Origin: Candidatus Zixiibacteriota bacterium
GTDB taxonomy: Bacteria; Zixibacteria; MSB-5A5; WJJR01
Direction: 5' to 3'
DNA length: 8,447 bases
Assembly (NCBI GenBank): GCA_020058315.1
Contig: JAGVEK010000348.1
Coordinates: 1-8,447, forward strand
The notes below the pieces were generated by a model, which worked only from the letters and a program-made list of their open reading frames with translations, was not told where the DNA came from and did not search any database. Numbering within the stretch: position 1 is the first letter of the stretch; the number at the start of each line of letters is the position of its first letter. Below are positions 1 through 7,629 of the stretch, piece by piece. Position numbers and translations under genes: made by a program.

Positions 1-1288
1 CGATGACCATCGGAAATAACATTGGCGCCGGGAATGATGCGGCCACCTGAACCACTGGTTGCAGTGCCCGCGACAGCCGGGGCGAAAGACCGATCGCCAG
101 ACCCGCCGGGAGCGCCCACACGGTCCCGAGTGCAACCGCAGTCAGAACCCGTGCCAGAGTCGCAAACGCCGCGCCGACAACATTGGCCCACTGTGCCAGA
201 CTCACGAACTGCACCAACCCGATAAGCCGCCAGGCACCGTAGAGGAGAACAATCACAAGAAATGCGAGAGCCACAACCGGGATGATTCGCCCAAGCGAGC
301 GAACCGGCCCCGCAGTATCGCGGAGGATGATCGAATCCGGCGTCGCCACCGATGGGCGTGACATGCCGGCTTGCGCGCGTCGCTTCAGCCATCGGGCCAA
401 TGTGGAGCGACGAAGCAGATCCAAGAACCACGACGTCATCACTTGCTGATGCCCGTCCTCCTCGATCCGAAACTTCTGTGCCCAGACAACCACGGGCCGC
501 CAGAGGATCTGATCGAGGATGACAATCATCAATACCATGGCGAGGATGGCCCACATCATGGCCGGAATGTTTCCCTGCGCGACCGCCACGCTCATGTAGG
601 AACCGACCCCAGAGAGCCGGAAGTCCTTGTCCCCAAGGACAAACGCCTCGCTGATCATCAGGAAAAACCAGCCGCCTGCCATGCTCATCATGCTGTTCCA
701 GACCAGCCCCATCGTCGCCGACGGCAGTTCCACCCATTTGAAACGCTGCCACCAGTTGAACCGGAAGACGATCCCAGCTTCCTGCATTTCTTTTGGCACC
801 GAACGCAGGGAGTAGTAGAAGCTGAAGGTCATGTTCCACGCCTGACCGGTGAAGATCATCACCACCGCCGCCAGTTCCAGTCCAATGTTGCTGTTGGGAA
901 AGAGGGCAACCAGACCAAGAACCAGCGCCGGCATGAAACCTAGCACCGGAACGCTCTGGAGAATATCCAGCAACGGGACCAGCACACGTTCAGCCGCACG
1001 GCTCTTCGCCGCCCAGTATCCATAGACCAGCGTGAATCCCAATGAAAAGAGATAGGCCAGCAAGCCACGCGACAACGAGAAGAACGCATAGCGTGGCAAC
1101 GCCCAGGGAGAAAGATCGATCACCACGGTCGGCCGCAAGACCCCGGTCCACTCGCCGCGCAACTCGAGCAGCCCGAAGAACAGGCCGATCAGTCCAAGGA
1201 GAATCAGCAGATCGACGGCCCCCGCTTTTCGTGGACGCTCGAGGAACGCGCTTGCCTCTCCCCAGGCTTTCCTAAAGATCGAATTCAT
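1..1288 (-). CDS. ABC transporter permease, duplicated NitT/TauT-type (COG4986-like), partial
   Basis: Inner-membrane permease of an ABC importer in the nitrate/taurine/anion class; it would work with an ATPase and a binding protein, neither of which is in view. I translated the minus strand from ATG at 1288: 429 residues remain open to the left edge, so the C-terminus is missing. Residues 27-42 form a first membrane segment, and several more hydrophobic segments follow between about 65 and 265. An EAA-type cytoplasmic loop that contacts the ATPase starts at E170-A171-G172 and ends near E187-L188-P189. A charged linker (about 270-333) leads to a second membrane unit beginning near 335; its own EAA loop lies beyond the edge. 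This two-unit layout is typical of the 'duplicated permease component' family, usually about 550-600 residues. A GTG at 1306 is in frame, six codons upstream, and could be the true start because neither start has a strong ribosome binding site. Substrate cannot be told from sequence. Confidence 0.85.
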   Translation of the reverse strand, partial: MNSIFRKAWGEASAFLERPRKAGAVDLLILLGLIGLFFGLLELRGEWTGVLRPTVVIDLSPWALPRYAFFSLSRGLLAYLFSLGFTLVYGYWAAKSRAAERVLVPLLDILQSVPVLGFMPALVLGLVALFPNSNIGLELAAVVMIFTGQAWNMTFSFYYSLRSVPKEMQEAGIVFRFNWWQRFKWVELPSATMGLVWNSMMSMAGGWFFLMISEAFVLGDKDFRLSGVGSYMSVAVAQGNIPAMMWAILAMVLMIVILDQILWRPVVVWAQKFRIEEDGHQQVMTSWFLDLLRRSTLARWLKRRAQAGMSRPSVATPDSIILRDTAGPVRSLGRIIPVVALAFLVIVLLYGAWRLIGLVQFVSLAQWANVVGAAFATLARVLTAVALGTVWALPAGLAIGLSPRLSRALQPVVQVAASFPAPMLFPMVI

Positions 1289-1515
1289 CGTTGCAGAGGT
1301 GTCCACGCTGTCCCGCCGAATGTCTCAGTCCGTCTCCGGCATCCACGGTCCGATGCCGGGTTTCCGGAATCCCCCAATATACATGGTCTTCGGCTGAGCA
1401 AACACTCCTGGTCGGCGTTTCGGATTTCAATCATTGCGCTGGCTCCGGGCTGTCTTACGCGCTATTATCGCACGATGTCCGGAGGCATGGTCACCGCCAT
1501 CCTCCAAGGGGTACA
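1289..1515. other. Divergent intergenic spacer between permease and beta-CASP gene
   Basis: These 227 bases separate two genes transcribed away from each other, so both promoters should lie here. The best minus-strand -10 candidate is TATATT (plus-strand 1376-1381), but no convincing -35 stands at the right distance. On the plus strand TATTAT at 1463-1468 is -10-like, again without a good -35; TTGCGC at 1434-1439 is 23 bases away, which is too far. The reading frame of the beta-CASP gene stays open back to 1291, but that extension has no family resemblance and I treat it as non-coding. Confidence 0.5.
1336..1359 (-). promoter_or_regulatory. Leader hairpin upstream of the permease gene
   Basis: A perfect 8-bp stem, CCGGCATC (1336-1343) with GATGCCGG (1352-1359), encloses an 8-base loop. 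It lies 48-71 bases upstream of the permease ATG and would be in its 5' leader if transcription starts near 1370. It has no T-run, so it is not an intrinsic terminator. It could be a leader structure or a chance palindrome; I match it to no known riboswitch. Confidence 0.2.
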
Positions 1516-2901
1516 ATGATCGCACTCTCCTTCCACGGCGCCGCCCAGACCGTCACCGGGTCCAAGTACCTGGTCCGCGTGGCCGATGACTCGCTCCTGA
1601 TCGACTGCGGGCTGTTCCAGGGTTTGAAGGAACTGCGGCTGCGGAACTGGGACTCGCCACCGTTCGATGCGCACAAAGTCCAGTGGATCGTTCTGACCCA
1701 CTGTCACATCGACCACATCGGCTACCTGCCGCGCCTGTACCGCCGCGGGTTTCGCGGTGAAATCCTGTGTTCCGAGCCGACTGCACGCATGATCGAGATT
1801 CTTCTGCTCGATGCTGCGCACATTCAGGAAGAAGATGCCTTCTACCTCAACAAAGAGGGGAAAACCCGCCACAAGCCCGCTCTCCCATTGTTCACACAGG
1901 ACGACGCGCGGGCGGTAAGCCGTCTGGTCAAACCGGTGCCCTTTGCCGAGACAATTCCGCTCTCACCGCACCTGTCGTTCTGCCTGCGTCCCGTGGGGCA
2001 TATCCTCGGTGCCTGCTCTGTGCAACTCACCGTTCGAGATGGCAAGAACGCGAGAACCATCTACTTTGGCGGCGACATCGGGCGCTACAACGCGCCTCTT
2101 GTGCCCGACCCCGGATCTCCCTTGGCCAGCGATTATCTCGTGCTCGAATCCACGTATGGCAACCGTCTCCACGAGGCCACCGACCCCTATGAGACGATTG
2201 CTGGATTGGTCCATCGGATTGTCGAGAGCAAAGGCGTGCTTCTGATCCCCGCCTTCGCGGTCGGTCGCACCCAGCAACTCGTTTTGATCCTGCGTGAGTT
2301 GGAGGAGCAGGGACGCATACCGCGCCTGCCCATTCATGTCGATAGCCCGATGGCAGCCAACGTCACTGATATCTACTGTGATTTTGAGAAGTGGCACCGG
2401 CTCGATCTGTCACGACTTGGGGGTGCCGACTGCGCCCTGCATGCCGGAAATATCACCTACCATCGCACGCGTGAAGAGTCGATGACCATCAACAAGCTGG
2501 ATGGCCCCCGCATTATCATCTCCTCCGGCGGCATGCTCACCGGCGGGCGCGTGCTTCATCATCTGATGCAACGTATGGCCTTCCAAAAGAACATCATTGC
2601 GCTGGTCGGATTCCAGGCGGTGGGTACACGCGGCCGCGATCTTCTTGACGGGAAGAAGTTGCTGCGGTTTCACGGAGAGATGCACACTGTCCGTGCCGAT
2701 GTCGTCGATGTCGGCGGCCTTTCGGGCCATGCCGACTACACAGAGCTGATGCGCTGGCTCGGCGCCTTGGAGAAACCGCCGCAGACCACCTTTATCACCC
2801 ACGGCGAACCGGGTCCCGCCGCGGCGATGGCAGCCCGCATCCAAAGCGAGCGCGGTTTCAAAGCGGTGATCCCCAATCTGGGCGATGAGTTCGAACTGTG
2901 A
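1516..2901 (+). CDS. MBL-fold / beta-CASP ribonuclease-like protein
   Basis: Probable cytoplasmic zinc-dependent RNA-processing nuclease of the COG1236 type (bacterial relatives of CPSF73), 461 residues, full family length. Metallo-beta-lactamase motifs are all present: D30 (motif 1), the HxHxDH zinc site H62-C-H64-I-D66-H67, motif 3 H162 in GHILGA, and motif 4 D187 in GGDIGR. Beta-CASP motif A is E211 in LESTYGNR, motif B is H405 in SGHAD and motif C is H429 in THGEP; PIHVDSPMA (272-280) is also typical. The active site therefore looks intact. I chose ATG 1516 because AAGGGG lies at 1506-1511 just upstream and the protein begins directly with the usual first beta-strand (MIALSFHGAAQTVTGS). 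Earlier in-frame starts from 1291 would add 75 residues without family resemblance. The gene stands alone, 233 bases before the next one. The physiological RNA target is unknown. Confidence 0.9.
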   Translation: MIALSFHGAAQTVTGSKYLVRVADDSLLIDCGLFQGLKELRLRNWDSPPFDAHKVQWIVLTHCHIDHIGYLPRLYRRGFRGEILCSEPTARMIEILLLDAAHIQEEDAFYLNKEGKTRHKPALPLFTQDDARAVSRLVKPVPFAETIPLSPHLSFCLRPVGHILGACSVQLTVRDGKNARTIYFGGDIGRYNAPLVPDPGSPLASDYLVLESTYGNRLHEATDPYETIAGLVHRIVESKGVLLIPAFAVGRTQQLVLILRELEEQGRIPRLPIHVDSPMAANVTDIYCDFEKWHRLDLSRLGGADCALHAGNITYHRTREESMTINKLDGPRIIISSGGMLTGGRVLHHLMQRMAFQKNIIALVGFQAVGTRGRDLLDGKKLLRFHGEMHTVRADVVDVGGLSGHADYTELMRWLGALEKPPQTTFITHGEPGPAAAMAARIQSERGFKAVIPNLGDEFEL

Positions 2902-2989
2902 TCCGGCACCTGTCTCGTAACCAATGAGCGGCCCCAAATCTGAACAATGTTACGGAGTCCCGAATCCATCTCATTCCCTTGCCGAAGTT

Positions 2990-3056
2990 GGTGCCACGGG
3001 TCTTTAGACCCGTGCTGTGTGAGGGACAGAGCACGGCTCCGAAGAGCCGTGGCACC
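2990..3056. repeat. Paired-hairpin palindromic element (REP/BIME-like)
   Basis: The element is bounded by perfect 10-bp inverted ends, GGTGCCACGG (2990-2999) and CCGTGGCACC (3047-3056). Inside are two hairpins: CACGGGTCT/AGACCCGTG (2995-3003 and 3006-3014, loop TT) and CACGGCTC/GAGCCGTG (3032-3039 and 3044-3051, loop CGAA). A 17-base spacer separates them. The two hairpins share the CACGG foot but differ above it. This architecture matches dispersed REP-doublet or small MITE-like elements; it sits between the beta-CASP and LOG genes and may also help end upstream transcripts. No target-site duplication is obvious. Confidence 0.8.
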
Positions 3057-3134
3057 AGATCGTTCACGGATTGCGAAAGTAGTTCCAAATCCGACTTGCA
3101 TCATGGTTCTGATGGGAATAGGGAAGAGAGTATC

Positions 3135-3983
3135 ATGACTGACGACGGCAAGACCCCTGAAAACCGCTGGTGGGAAGACTCGCCATCATACTCGAAGGCG
3201 TACGAGGATATCGCATTCCTGAACCGCCCGGAATGCCGCCCAGTGCGCCTGCAACTCGAGCTGTTGAAGCCCGAGTTGACACTGGTCGAACACGGCATCC
3301 ACTCAACCGTCGTGGTCTTCGGCGGAACCAGAATCCTGCCCCGGGATGTTGCGCAGAAACAGGTCGAAGAGCTCGAGAAGGAAGTTGCGGAGCATCCCCG
3401 TGATCCTCGCAGGGCCGAACGGCTGGAAATCGCACGCAACATTCTCGCGAAATCCAAGTATTACGATGAGGCGCGCACGTTTGGGCGCCTGGTTTCGGAG
3501 GCGGGACGGGGCAAGGACGGATACGAGTATGTGGTGGTCACCGGAGGCGGTCCCGGTGTGATGGAGGCAGCCAATCGCGGCGCCTTCGAGACCGGCGCCA
3601 AGAGCATCGGGTTCAACATCACGCTCCCGATGGAACAGCAGCCCAACAACTATATCACCCCGGAGCTGTGTTTCCAATTCCACTACTTCGCCATTCGCAA
3701 ACTGCACTTCATGATGCGTGCCAAAGCCCTGGTTGCTTTCCCCGGCGGATATGGAACGATGGATGAATTATTCGAGGCTCTCACCTTGGTCCAGACACAC
3801 AAGGTCAAACGGCTGCCCATCGTCCTCATGGGTCGGGACTTCTGGAATCGGGTCATCGACTTCGATGGACTCGTTCACGAGGGCGTCATTGACCCCGACG
3901 ACATTGACCTCTTCCGCTTCGCCGAGACTGCCAAAGAAGCATGGCACCACATCCAGGCCTACTGGCGAGCCAACTGGGAATGA
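3135..3983 (+). CDS. LOG family protein (nucleotide 5'-monophosphate phosphoribohydrolase-like)
   Basis: Rossmann-fold protein of the LOG/TIGR00730 family, often mislabelled 'lysine decarboxylase'. Characterised members cleave nucleoside 5'-monophosphates to base plus ribose 5-phosphate, including cytokinin precursors. The 282 residues carry the hallmarks: TGGGPGVMEAAN (136-147) with the first glycine cluster, the R188-K189 pair in the segment FAIRKLHF, and PGGYGTMDE (203-211) with the catalytic glutamate E211. Between the first strand (VVVFGGTRI, 59-67) and the glycine motif there is a charged, helical stretch (about 70-127) seen in the longer LOG subgroup. ATG 3135 is preferred, with a weak purine-rich site GGGAAGAGAG at 3121-3130. 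The frame is open from 2979, but that extension runs through the palindromic element and is not protein-like. Whether the substrate is cytokinin-type or a general nucleotide cannot be decided. Confidence 0.88.
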   Translation: MTDDGKTPENRWWEDSPSYSKAYEDIAFLNRPECRPVRLQLELLKPELTLVEHGIHSTVVVFGGTRILPRDVAQKQVEELEKEVAEHPRDPRRAERLEIARNILAKSKYYDEARTFGRLVSEAGRGKDGYEYVVVTGGGPGVMEAANRGAFETGAKSIGFNITLPMEQQPNNYITPELCFQFHYFAIRKLHFMMRAKALVAFPGGYGTMDELFEALTLVQTHKVKRLPIVLMGRDFWNRVIDFDGLVHEGVIDPDDIDLFRFAETAKEAWHHIQAYWRANWE

Positions 3984-4045
3984 GAGGAAGACCGCTCAGA
4001 CCATCTGGCAACGGGGCACAGGGGAAGGGATGTACGGCGTCGCCC

Positions 4046-4066
4046 GGCGCGGCTGAAAGCCGCGCC
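4046..4066. repeat. GC palindrome / possible terminator after LOG gene
   Basis: A perfect 9-bp stem GGCGCGGCT/AGCCGCGCC with a GAA loop lies 63 bases past the LOG stop and is followed by TCTTTGT. The short mixed T stretch makes it a weak intrinsic terminator at best. The form resembles a single-hairpin REP-type element and differs in sequence from the element at 2990-3056. Confidence 0.5.
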
Positions 4067-4269
4067 TCTTTGTACCCAAGGCTGGCCAAGCTAAAGCATT
4101 AGATGAGCCACGCGCCCTAAGCCAAATCGGCAGTACGATTTACGCGACGATGACGTTCTCCATCAAGAGACTCGCATTAGACGATAAGATTGCCTAACTT
4201 GACCTTTCCCGTCAGGTGTGTTGCGGGACCAGGACTGAAACTCAGGACTCTAAACCATCTTAACTCATG

Positions 4270-4275
4270 AGGAGG
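4270..4275 (+). promoter_or_regulatory. Strong ribosome binding site of the M16 gene
   Basis: AGGAGG sits 8 bases before ATG 4284, within a longer purine run (4269-4280). It fixes the start of the peptidase gene and agrees with the signal peptide that begins there. Confidence 0.85.
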
Positions 4276-4283
4276 AGAGAAGC

Positions 4284-7016
4284 ATGAAACGTCTGCTAAC
4301 GGCCGGTGTATTGGCTCTTGTCGCGGTGGCACTGTTTGCCGCAGTGGGGTCAGCCGAGACACTGCCACCCATCAAGTACGAGAAGTATGAACTGCCGAAC
4401 GGGCTGGATGTCATTCTCTACGAGGACCACGCCATCCCGATGGTCTCCGTCAATGTCTGGTATCACGTGGGCTCGAAAAACGAGAAGCGTGGCCGCACCG
4501 GCTTTGCCCATCTGTTCGAGCACATGATGTTCCAGGGATCCCAGCATCACGATTCGGATTACTTCGCTCCGCTGGAGAAGATTGGAGCGAACATAAACGG
4601 GTCGACTGATCAGGATCGCACCAATTACTGGGAGAACGTCCCCAGCAATTACCTGGAATTGGCTTTGTGGCTCGAGTCTGACCGGATGGGATTTCTTGTG
4701 CCGGCAATGACGCAGGCGAAGCTGGACAATCAGCGTGATGTCGTGAAGAACGAGCGCCGCCAGGGGGAGGACAACCAGCCTTATGGCAAAGCAGACGAAA
4801 TCCTCCTCTCCATGATGTACCCACCGAATCACCCGTATTCCTGGTCGGTCATCGGCAGCATGGAAGACCTCTCTGCGGCATCGATCACTGACGTGTCCGA
4901 TTTCTTCAAGTTGTACTATGCCCCGAACAACGCCTCGCTCTGTGTGGCGGGTGACTTCGATCCAGCGACCGTCAAGAAGCTGGTCGAGAAGTACTTCGGC
5001 ACGATTCCCCCCGGCGCGCCGGTCGAACGGCTCGAAGGCTGGGTGCCGCAACTCGATGCTGCCAAACTGTCAGTGGCACAGGACAACGTGAAGCTGCCCC
5101 GCCTCTATTACGCGTGGCCCAGCCCCGCGTACTATTCACCCGGCGATGCCGAGTTCGACCTGCTGGCGAACGTCCTGACTTCCGGGAAGACTTCGCGCCT
5201 GTACAAGGCTCTGGTCTATGACCAGAAGATTGCCCAGGATGTCAACGCCTACCAGTCCTCCGGTGAACTGAGCGGAACCTTCAACATCGTAGCGACCGCC
5301 AAAGAAGGACACACCCTGGAAGAGGTGGGAAGAGCAGTCGATGCAGAACTACAGAAAATTATCGCCAGCGGTATTACTGCTGCCGAACTGCAACAGGCGC
5401 AGACCGCGTGGGAAGCACGCTTCGTTCGCGGTCTCCAGCAGGTGGGCGGATTCGGCGGCATCTGTGATAAGCTGAATGAATACAATACGATGTTCGACAA
5501 CCCCGACCGATTCCAGTGGGATATGGAACGTTACACCAAGGCGACGGTCGCCGACGTGCAGCGCTACATCAAGCAGTACATCAACCTCGACAAGCGTGTC
5601 AGCCTGCAGATCGTCCCGCAGGGTGAGTTGACCGTTGTCAAGGCCGATGTCGATCGCTCCAAAGAACCCGCACCAATGGCGGAGCCGTCGTTCACACCAC
5701 CCACCATCCTGAAGGCCAAGTTGTCCAATGGTCTCGACCTGCTCTTAGTCGAAAACCACAAGCTGCCGCTGATCCAGGCGAATCTCGTCCTCAAAAGCGG
5801 CTGGGCCGCCGATCCCAAAGAGCGTCCCGGTTCCGCCTCGCTGACCGCCGAGTTGCTCGATGAGGGCACCAAGACCCGCAATGCTCTCGAGATTTCGGAT
5901 GAGGCCAAGCGTCTCGGTGCCAACCTCGGCACACGCAGCAGTTTCGATGGTTCGAACGTCTCGATCAATGTTCTGAAGAAGAACTTTGACCCTGCCCTCG
6001 CATTGATGGCGGATATTGTGCTCAATCCGACATTCCCGGACAATGAACTCGACCGGCAGCGCCAGATCTATTTGGGGCGCATCCAGCAGGAATCGAAAGA
6101 GCCGTTCACCTCAGCCTTCAAGATGTACCTGCGCACTCTCTTCGGGGCGGACCACCCGTACGGCCAGCCTTATACCGGCACTGGAACCGAGAGCTCGATC
6201 AAGGCGATCAAGCGCGACGATCTGGTTAGTTACTACAAGGCGAATTACTATCCCAACAACGCCGCGATCGTGATCGTGGGCGACATCACCCTCGACGAGG
6301 CCAAGACAAAGCTCGAGAACGCCTTCAAGACCTGGCAGCCGGGAACGGTGGCGCAGCATGAAGTGCCAACACCGGCGACATTGGCCAAAACCAAGGTCTG
6401 CATCATCGACAAACCGGGCGCCGCGCAGAGTGTCGTTATGGTTGGCAATCTCGGTATCACGCGCAACGCGCCCGATTACATGTCCTGCGACGTGATGAAC
6501 AACGCCCTCGGCGGCCAGTTTACCAGCCGCGTCAACATGAACCTGCGCGAAGACAAAGGCTACACCTACGGTGCCGGCTCGTTCTTCCGCGCGTTGCGCG
6601 GTGTTGGTCCGTTCGCCTGCTACGCCCCGGTGCAGACGCAGGTCACCAAGGAGACAATCGTGGAGATGGTCAAGGAAATCCGTGACATCTGCGCCACCCG
6701 TCCCCTGAGTGATGCCGAACTCACCGACAGCAAGAACAACATGGTCAAAGGATTCCCCCAGGGATTCGAAACTCTGGGCGGTATTGCTGGACAGCTTGCC
6801 GAGATGTACCAGTATGACCTCCCGGCCGATGACTGGAGCACCTACATGAGCCGCGTGAATGCGATTGATGGCGCTGCGGCTACCAAGGCCGCCAGGGACC
6901 ATCTGCATCCCGACGCGCTCCTGATCGTCGTGGTCGGCGACCGCGCCAAAATCGAACCGGGTATCAAAGACCTCCAGCTCGGCGACATCGTCTACCTCGA
7001 CACCGGCGGCCTCTAA
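4284..7016 (+). CDS. Secreted two-unit M16 family zinc metallopeptidase
   Basis: Insulinase/pitrilysin-family peptidase of 910 residues, exported to the periplasm or beyond. Residues 1-24 are a signal peptide: MKR, a hydrophobic core, then GSA before E25. Domain order is M16 catalytic (about 33-185), M16 C-terminal (about 190-370), a second M16 unit (about 475-625) and its C-terminal domain (about 640-830). The inverted zinc motif is H76-L-F-E79-H80 with the distal ligand E157 in NERRQ, the expected spacing. In the second unit the aligned segment GSASLTAELLDEGT (516-529) has S519, A522 and E523 in those places, so that site is dead. The last domain keeps the substrate-binding R755 and Y762 in NLREDKGYTYGAGS. 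This active-plus-inactive pairing closes around unfolded peptides in known members. It is transcribed alone from its own leader, with a terminator at 7045-7081. The natural substrate is unknown. Confidence 0.95.
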   Translation: MKRLLTAGVLALVAVALFAAVGSAETLPPIKYEKYELPNGLDVILYEDHAIPMVSVNVWYHVGSKNEKRGRTGFAHLFEHMMFQGSQHHDSDYFAPLEKIGANINGSTDQDRTNYWENVPSNYLELALWLESDRMGFLVPAMTQAKLDNQRDVVKNERRQGEDNQPYGKADEILLSMMYPPNHPYSWSVIGSMEDLSAASITDVSDFFKLYYAPNNASLCVAGDFDPATVKKLVEKYFGTIPPGAPVERLEGWVPQLDAAKLSVAQDNVKLPRLYYAWPSPAYYSPGDAEFDLLANVLTSGKTSRLYKALVYDQKIAQDVNAYQSSGELSGTFNIVATAKEGHTLEEVGRAVDAELQKIIASGITAAELQQAQTAWEARFVRGLQQVGGFGGICDKLNEYNTMFDNPDRFQWDMERYTKATVADVQRYIKQYINLDKRVSLQIVPQGELTVVKADVDRSKEPAPMAEPSFTPPTILKAKLSNGLDLLLVENHKLPLIQANLVLKSGWAADPKERPGSASLTAELLDEGTKTRNALEISDEAKRLGANLGTRSSFDGSNVSINVLKKNFDPALALMADIVLNPTFPDNELDRQRQIYLGRIQQESKEPFTSAFKMYLRTLFGADHPYGQPYTGTGTESSIKAIKRDDLVSYYKANYYPNNAAIVIVGDITLDEAKTKLENAFKTWQPGTVAQHEVPTPATLAKTKVCIIDKPGAAQSVVMVGNLGITRNAPDYMSCDVMNNALGGQFTSRVNMNLREDKGYTYGAGSFFRALRGVGPFACYAPVQTQVTKETIVEMVKEIRDICATRPLSDAELTDSKNNMVKGFPQGFETLGGIAGQLAEMYQYDLPADDWSTYMSRVNAIDGAAATKAARDHLHPDALLIVVVGDRAKIEPGIKDLQLGDIVYLDTGGL

Positions 7017-7044
7017 TCGCCATCGGCATCATCTCCGATTCATC

Positions 7045-7081
7045 ATGGGGCGTGTGCGAGAACACACGCCCCATTCTCTTT
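7045..7081 (+). terminator. Rho-independent terminator of the M16 gene
   Basis: A perfect 12-bp stem, ATGGGGCGTGTG (7045-7056) with CACACGCCCCAT (7063-7074), has a 6-base loop CGAGAA and is followed by the T-rich tail TCTCTTT (7075-7081). It begins 29 bases after the peptidase stop codon. The opposite strand has no T-run, so it should work mainly in the plus direction. Confidence 0.85.
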
Positions 7082-7101
7082 GCGACCAGATGAACAAGAA
7101 A

Positions 7102-7187
7102 CCCCGGAGGGGCGCAAGATTGTAGCCCACGGCGCCCAGCCGTGGAAACGTCGTCGGCGCGGGCGGCCACGTAGGGCCGCCCCTACG
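7102..7187. repeat. Cluster of palindromes between convergent genes
   Basis: Three hairpin units follow one another: CCCC/GGGG (7102-7105 and 7109-7112), CCACGGC/GCCGTGG (7127-7133 and 7139-7145) and GGGCGGCC/GGCCGCCC (7161-7168 and 7175-7182). The last overlaps an alternative stem CGTAGGG/CCCTACG (7170-7176 and 7181-7187), so only one of the two can form. Read on the minus strand, the CCCC-TCC-GGGG hairpin is followed by TTTCTTGTT, a weak terminator for the minus-strand gene that ends at 7216. I see no coding capacity here; the frame open across it on the plus strand is not protein-like. Confidence 0.7.
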
Positions 7188-7215
7188 GTCGCACCTGTTG
7201 TATTCGCTCCGTCCC

Positions 7216-7629
7216 TCACGCCGCAACCGCGGCGAATCCTGCTGCGGCCAGACGTTCGGCGCGTGAACGAATGTCCCAGTCGGGATGTTCGAGCAAACGG
7301 CTCAGATCGAAACGGATCGCCTGCGCCGGTAATGTCAGACGGTAATGCCCGTTGCCATCGTTTTCGATCAGGCTTGCCCCGCCGTGGCGGGCCGCGGCAG
7401 ATCCCGCCTGTGCGAGTTCACGCCGCAGTTGATAGAGGTACTTGATCTGGTTTTCGCCGCTCTCGATCTCCGATTTGGCAATCCAGCCGTCGCGTGTGAG
7501 AATCCGTGCCGTCGCCAGCGCGAAGAGGTACTTGAAACTTTTCAGACGTAACGTCAAAGGCCGTCCCGCCAGTTCGATCGACATACGGGCGTGGGATGGC
7601 GAGCCGTTCAAGTGCAGGATCGGTGACAT
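7216..7629 (-). CDS. Winged-helix DNA-binding protein (PhoB/OmpR-like domain), alternative separate gene
   Basis: Nested alternative start in the same frame: ATG at 7629 gives 137 residues. AAGGAGG (7641-7635 on the minus strand) lies five bases upstream, the best ribosome binding site in the window together with that of the M16 gene. Residues about 18-100 follow the effector-domain pattern of response regulators: a short beta-strand start (MSIELAGRPLTL), helices through LKSFKYLFALATARILT, the recognition region around ENQIKYLYQLRRELAQAG, and the wing ending DGNGHYRLTL. There is no receiver domain or phosphorylation aspartate. The C-terminal 35 residues (FDLSRLLEHPDWDIRSRAERL and an alanine-rich end) match nothing I recognise. 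It could regulate its neighbour or bind DNA with the helicase. Independent translation seems somewhat likelier to me than translation only as a fusion. Confidence 0.5.
   Translation of the reverse strand: MSPILHLNGSPSHARMSIELAGRPLTLRLKSFKYLFALATARILTRDGWIAKSEIESGENQIKYLYQLRRELAQAGSAAARHGGASLIENDGNGHYRLTLPAQAIRFDLSRLLEHPDWDIRSRAERLAAAGFAAVAA

Larger units (their letters stand above)
3984..4283. other. Intergenic region between LOG and M16 genes
   Basis: This 300-base stretch has no credible gene. It holds one GC hairpin (4046-4066) and then an AT-richer leader to the peptidase gene. TTGACC at 4199-4204 resembles a -35 box, but no good -10 lies 16-18 bases downstream, so no promoter is called. 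AGGACT occurs twice 13 bases apart (4231-4236 and 4244-4249), possibly a small operator or chance. Confidence 0.5.

Noticed and set aside
371..943. Long plus-strand open frame of 190 codons.
   Set aside because: It is antisense to the clearly conserved permease, is rich in His, Arg and Pro, and shows no protein features.
1289..1335. Possible TPP riboswitch, because a CTGAGA segment occurs on the minus strand upstream of the permease.
   Set aside because: The other conserved TPP parts (the thi-box GAACCTGATCTGG-like segment and the pairing first stem) are absent, so the short match is chance.
1291..1515. N-terminal extension of 75 residues on the beta-CASP protein.
   Set aside because: The extension is cysteine- and serine-rich without family resemblance, and ATG 1516 has a ribosome binding site and begins exactly at the conserved fold.
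2979..3134. N-terminal extension of 52 residues on the LOG protein.
   Set aside because: It is translated palindromic repeat DNA; the LOG protein starting at 3135 already has its full fold.
4199..4227. Sigma-70 promoter for the M16 gene based on TTGACC.
   Set aside because: The sequence 16-18 bases downstream is GC-rich and has no -10-like hexamer.
6111..6908. Long minus-strand open frame of 265 codons.
   Set aside because: It is the antisense shadow of the M16 peptidase in GC-rich DNA, with no credible ribosome binding site or motif.
7080..7445. Plus-strand open frame of 121 codons after the M16 gene.
   Set aside because: It runs through the palindrome cluster and then antisense to the winged-helix gene, with arginine/proline-rich repeat-like composition.
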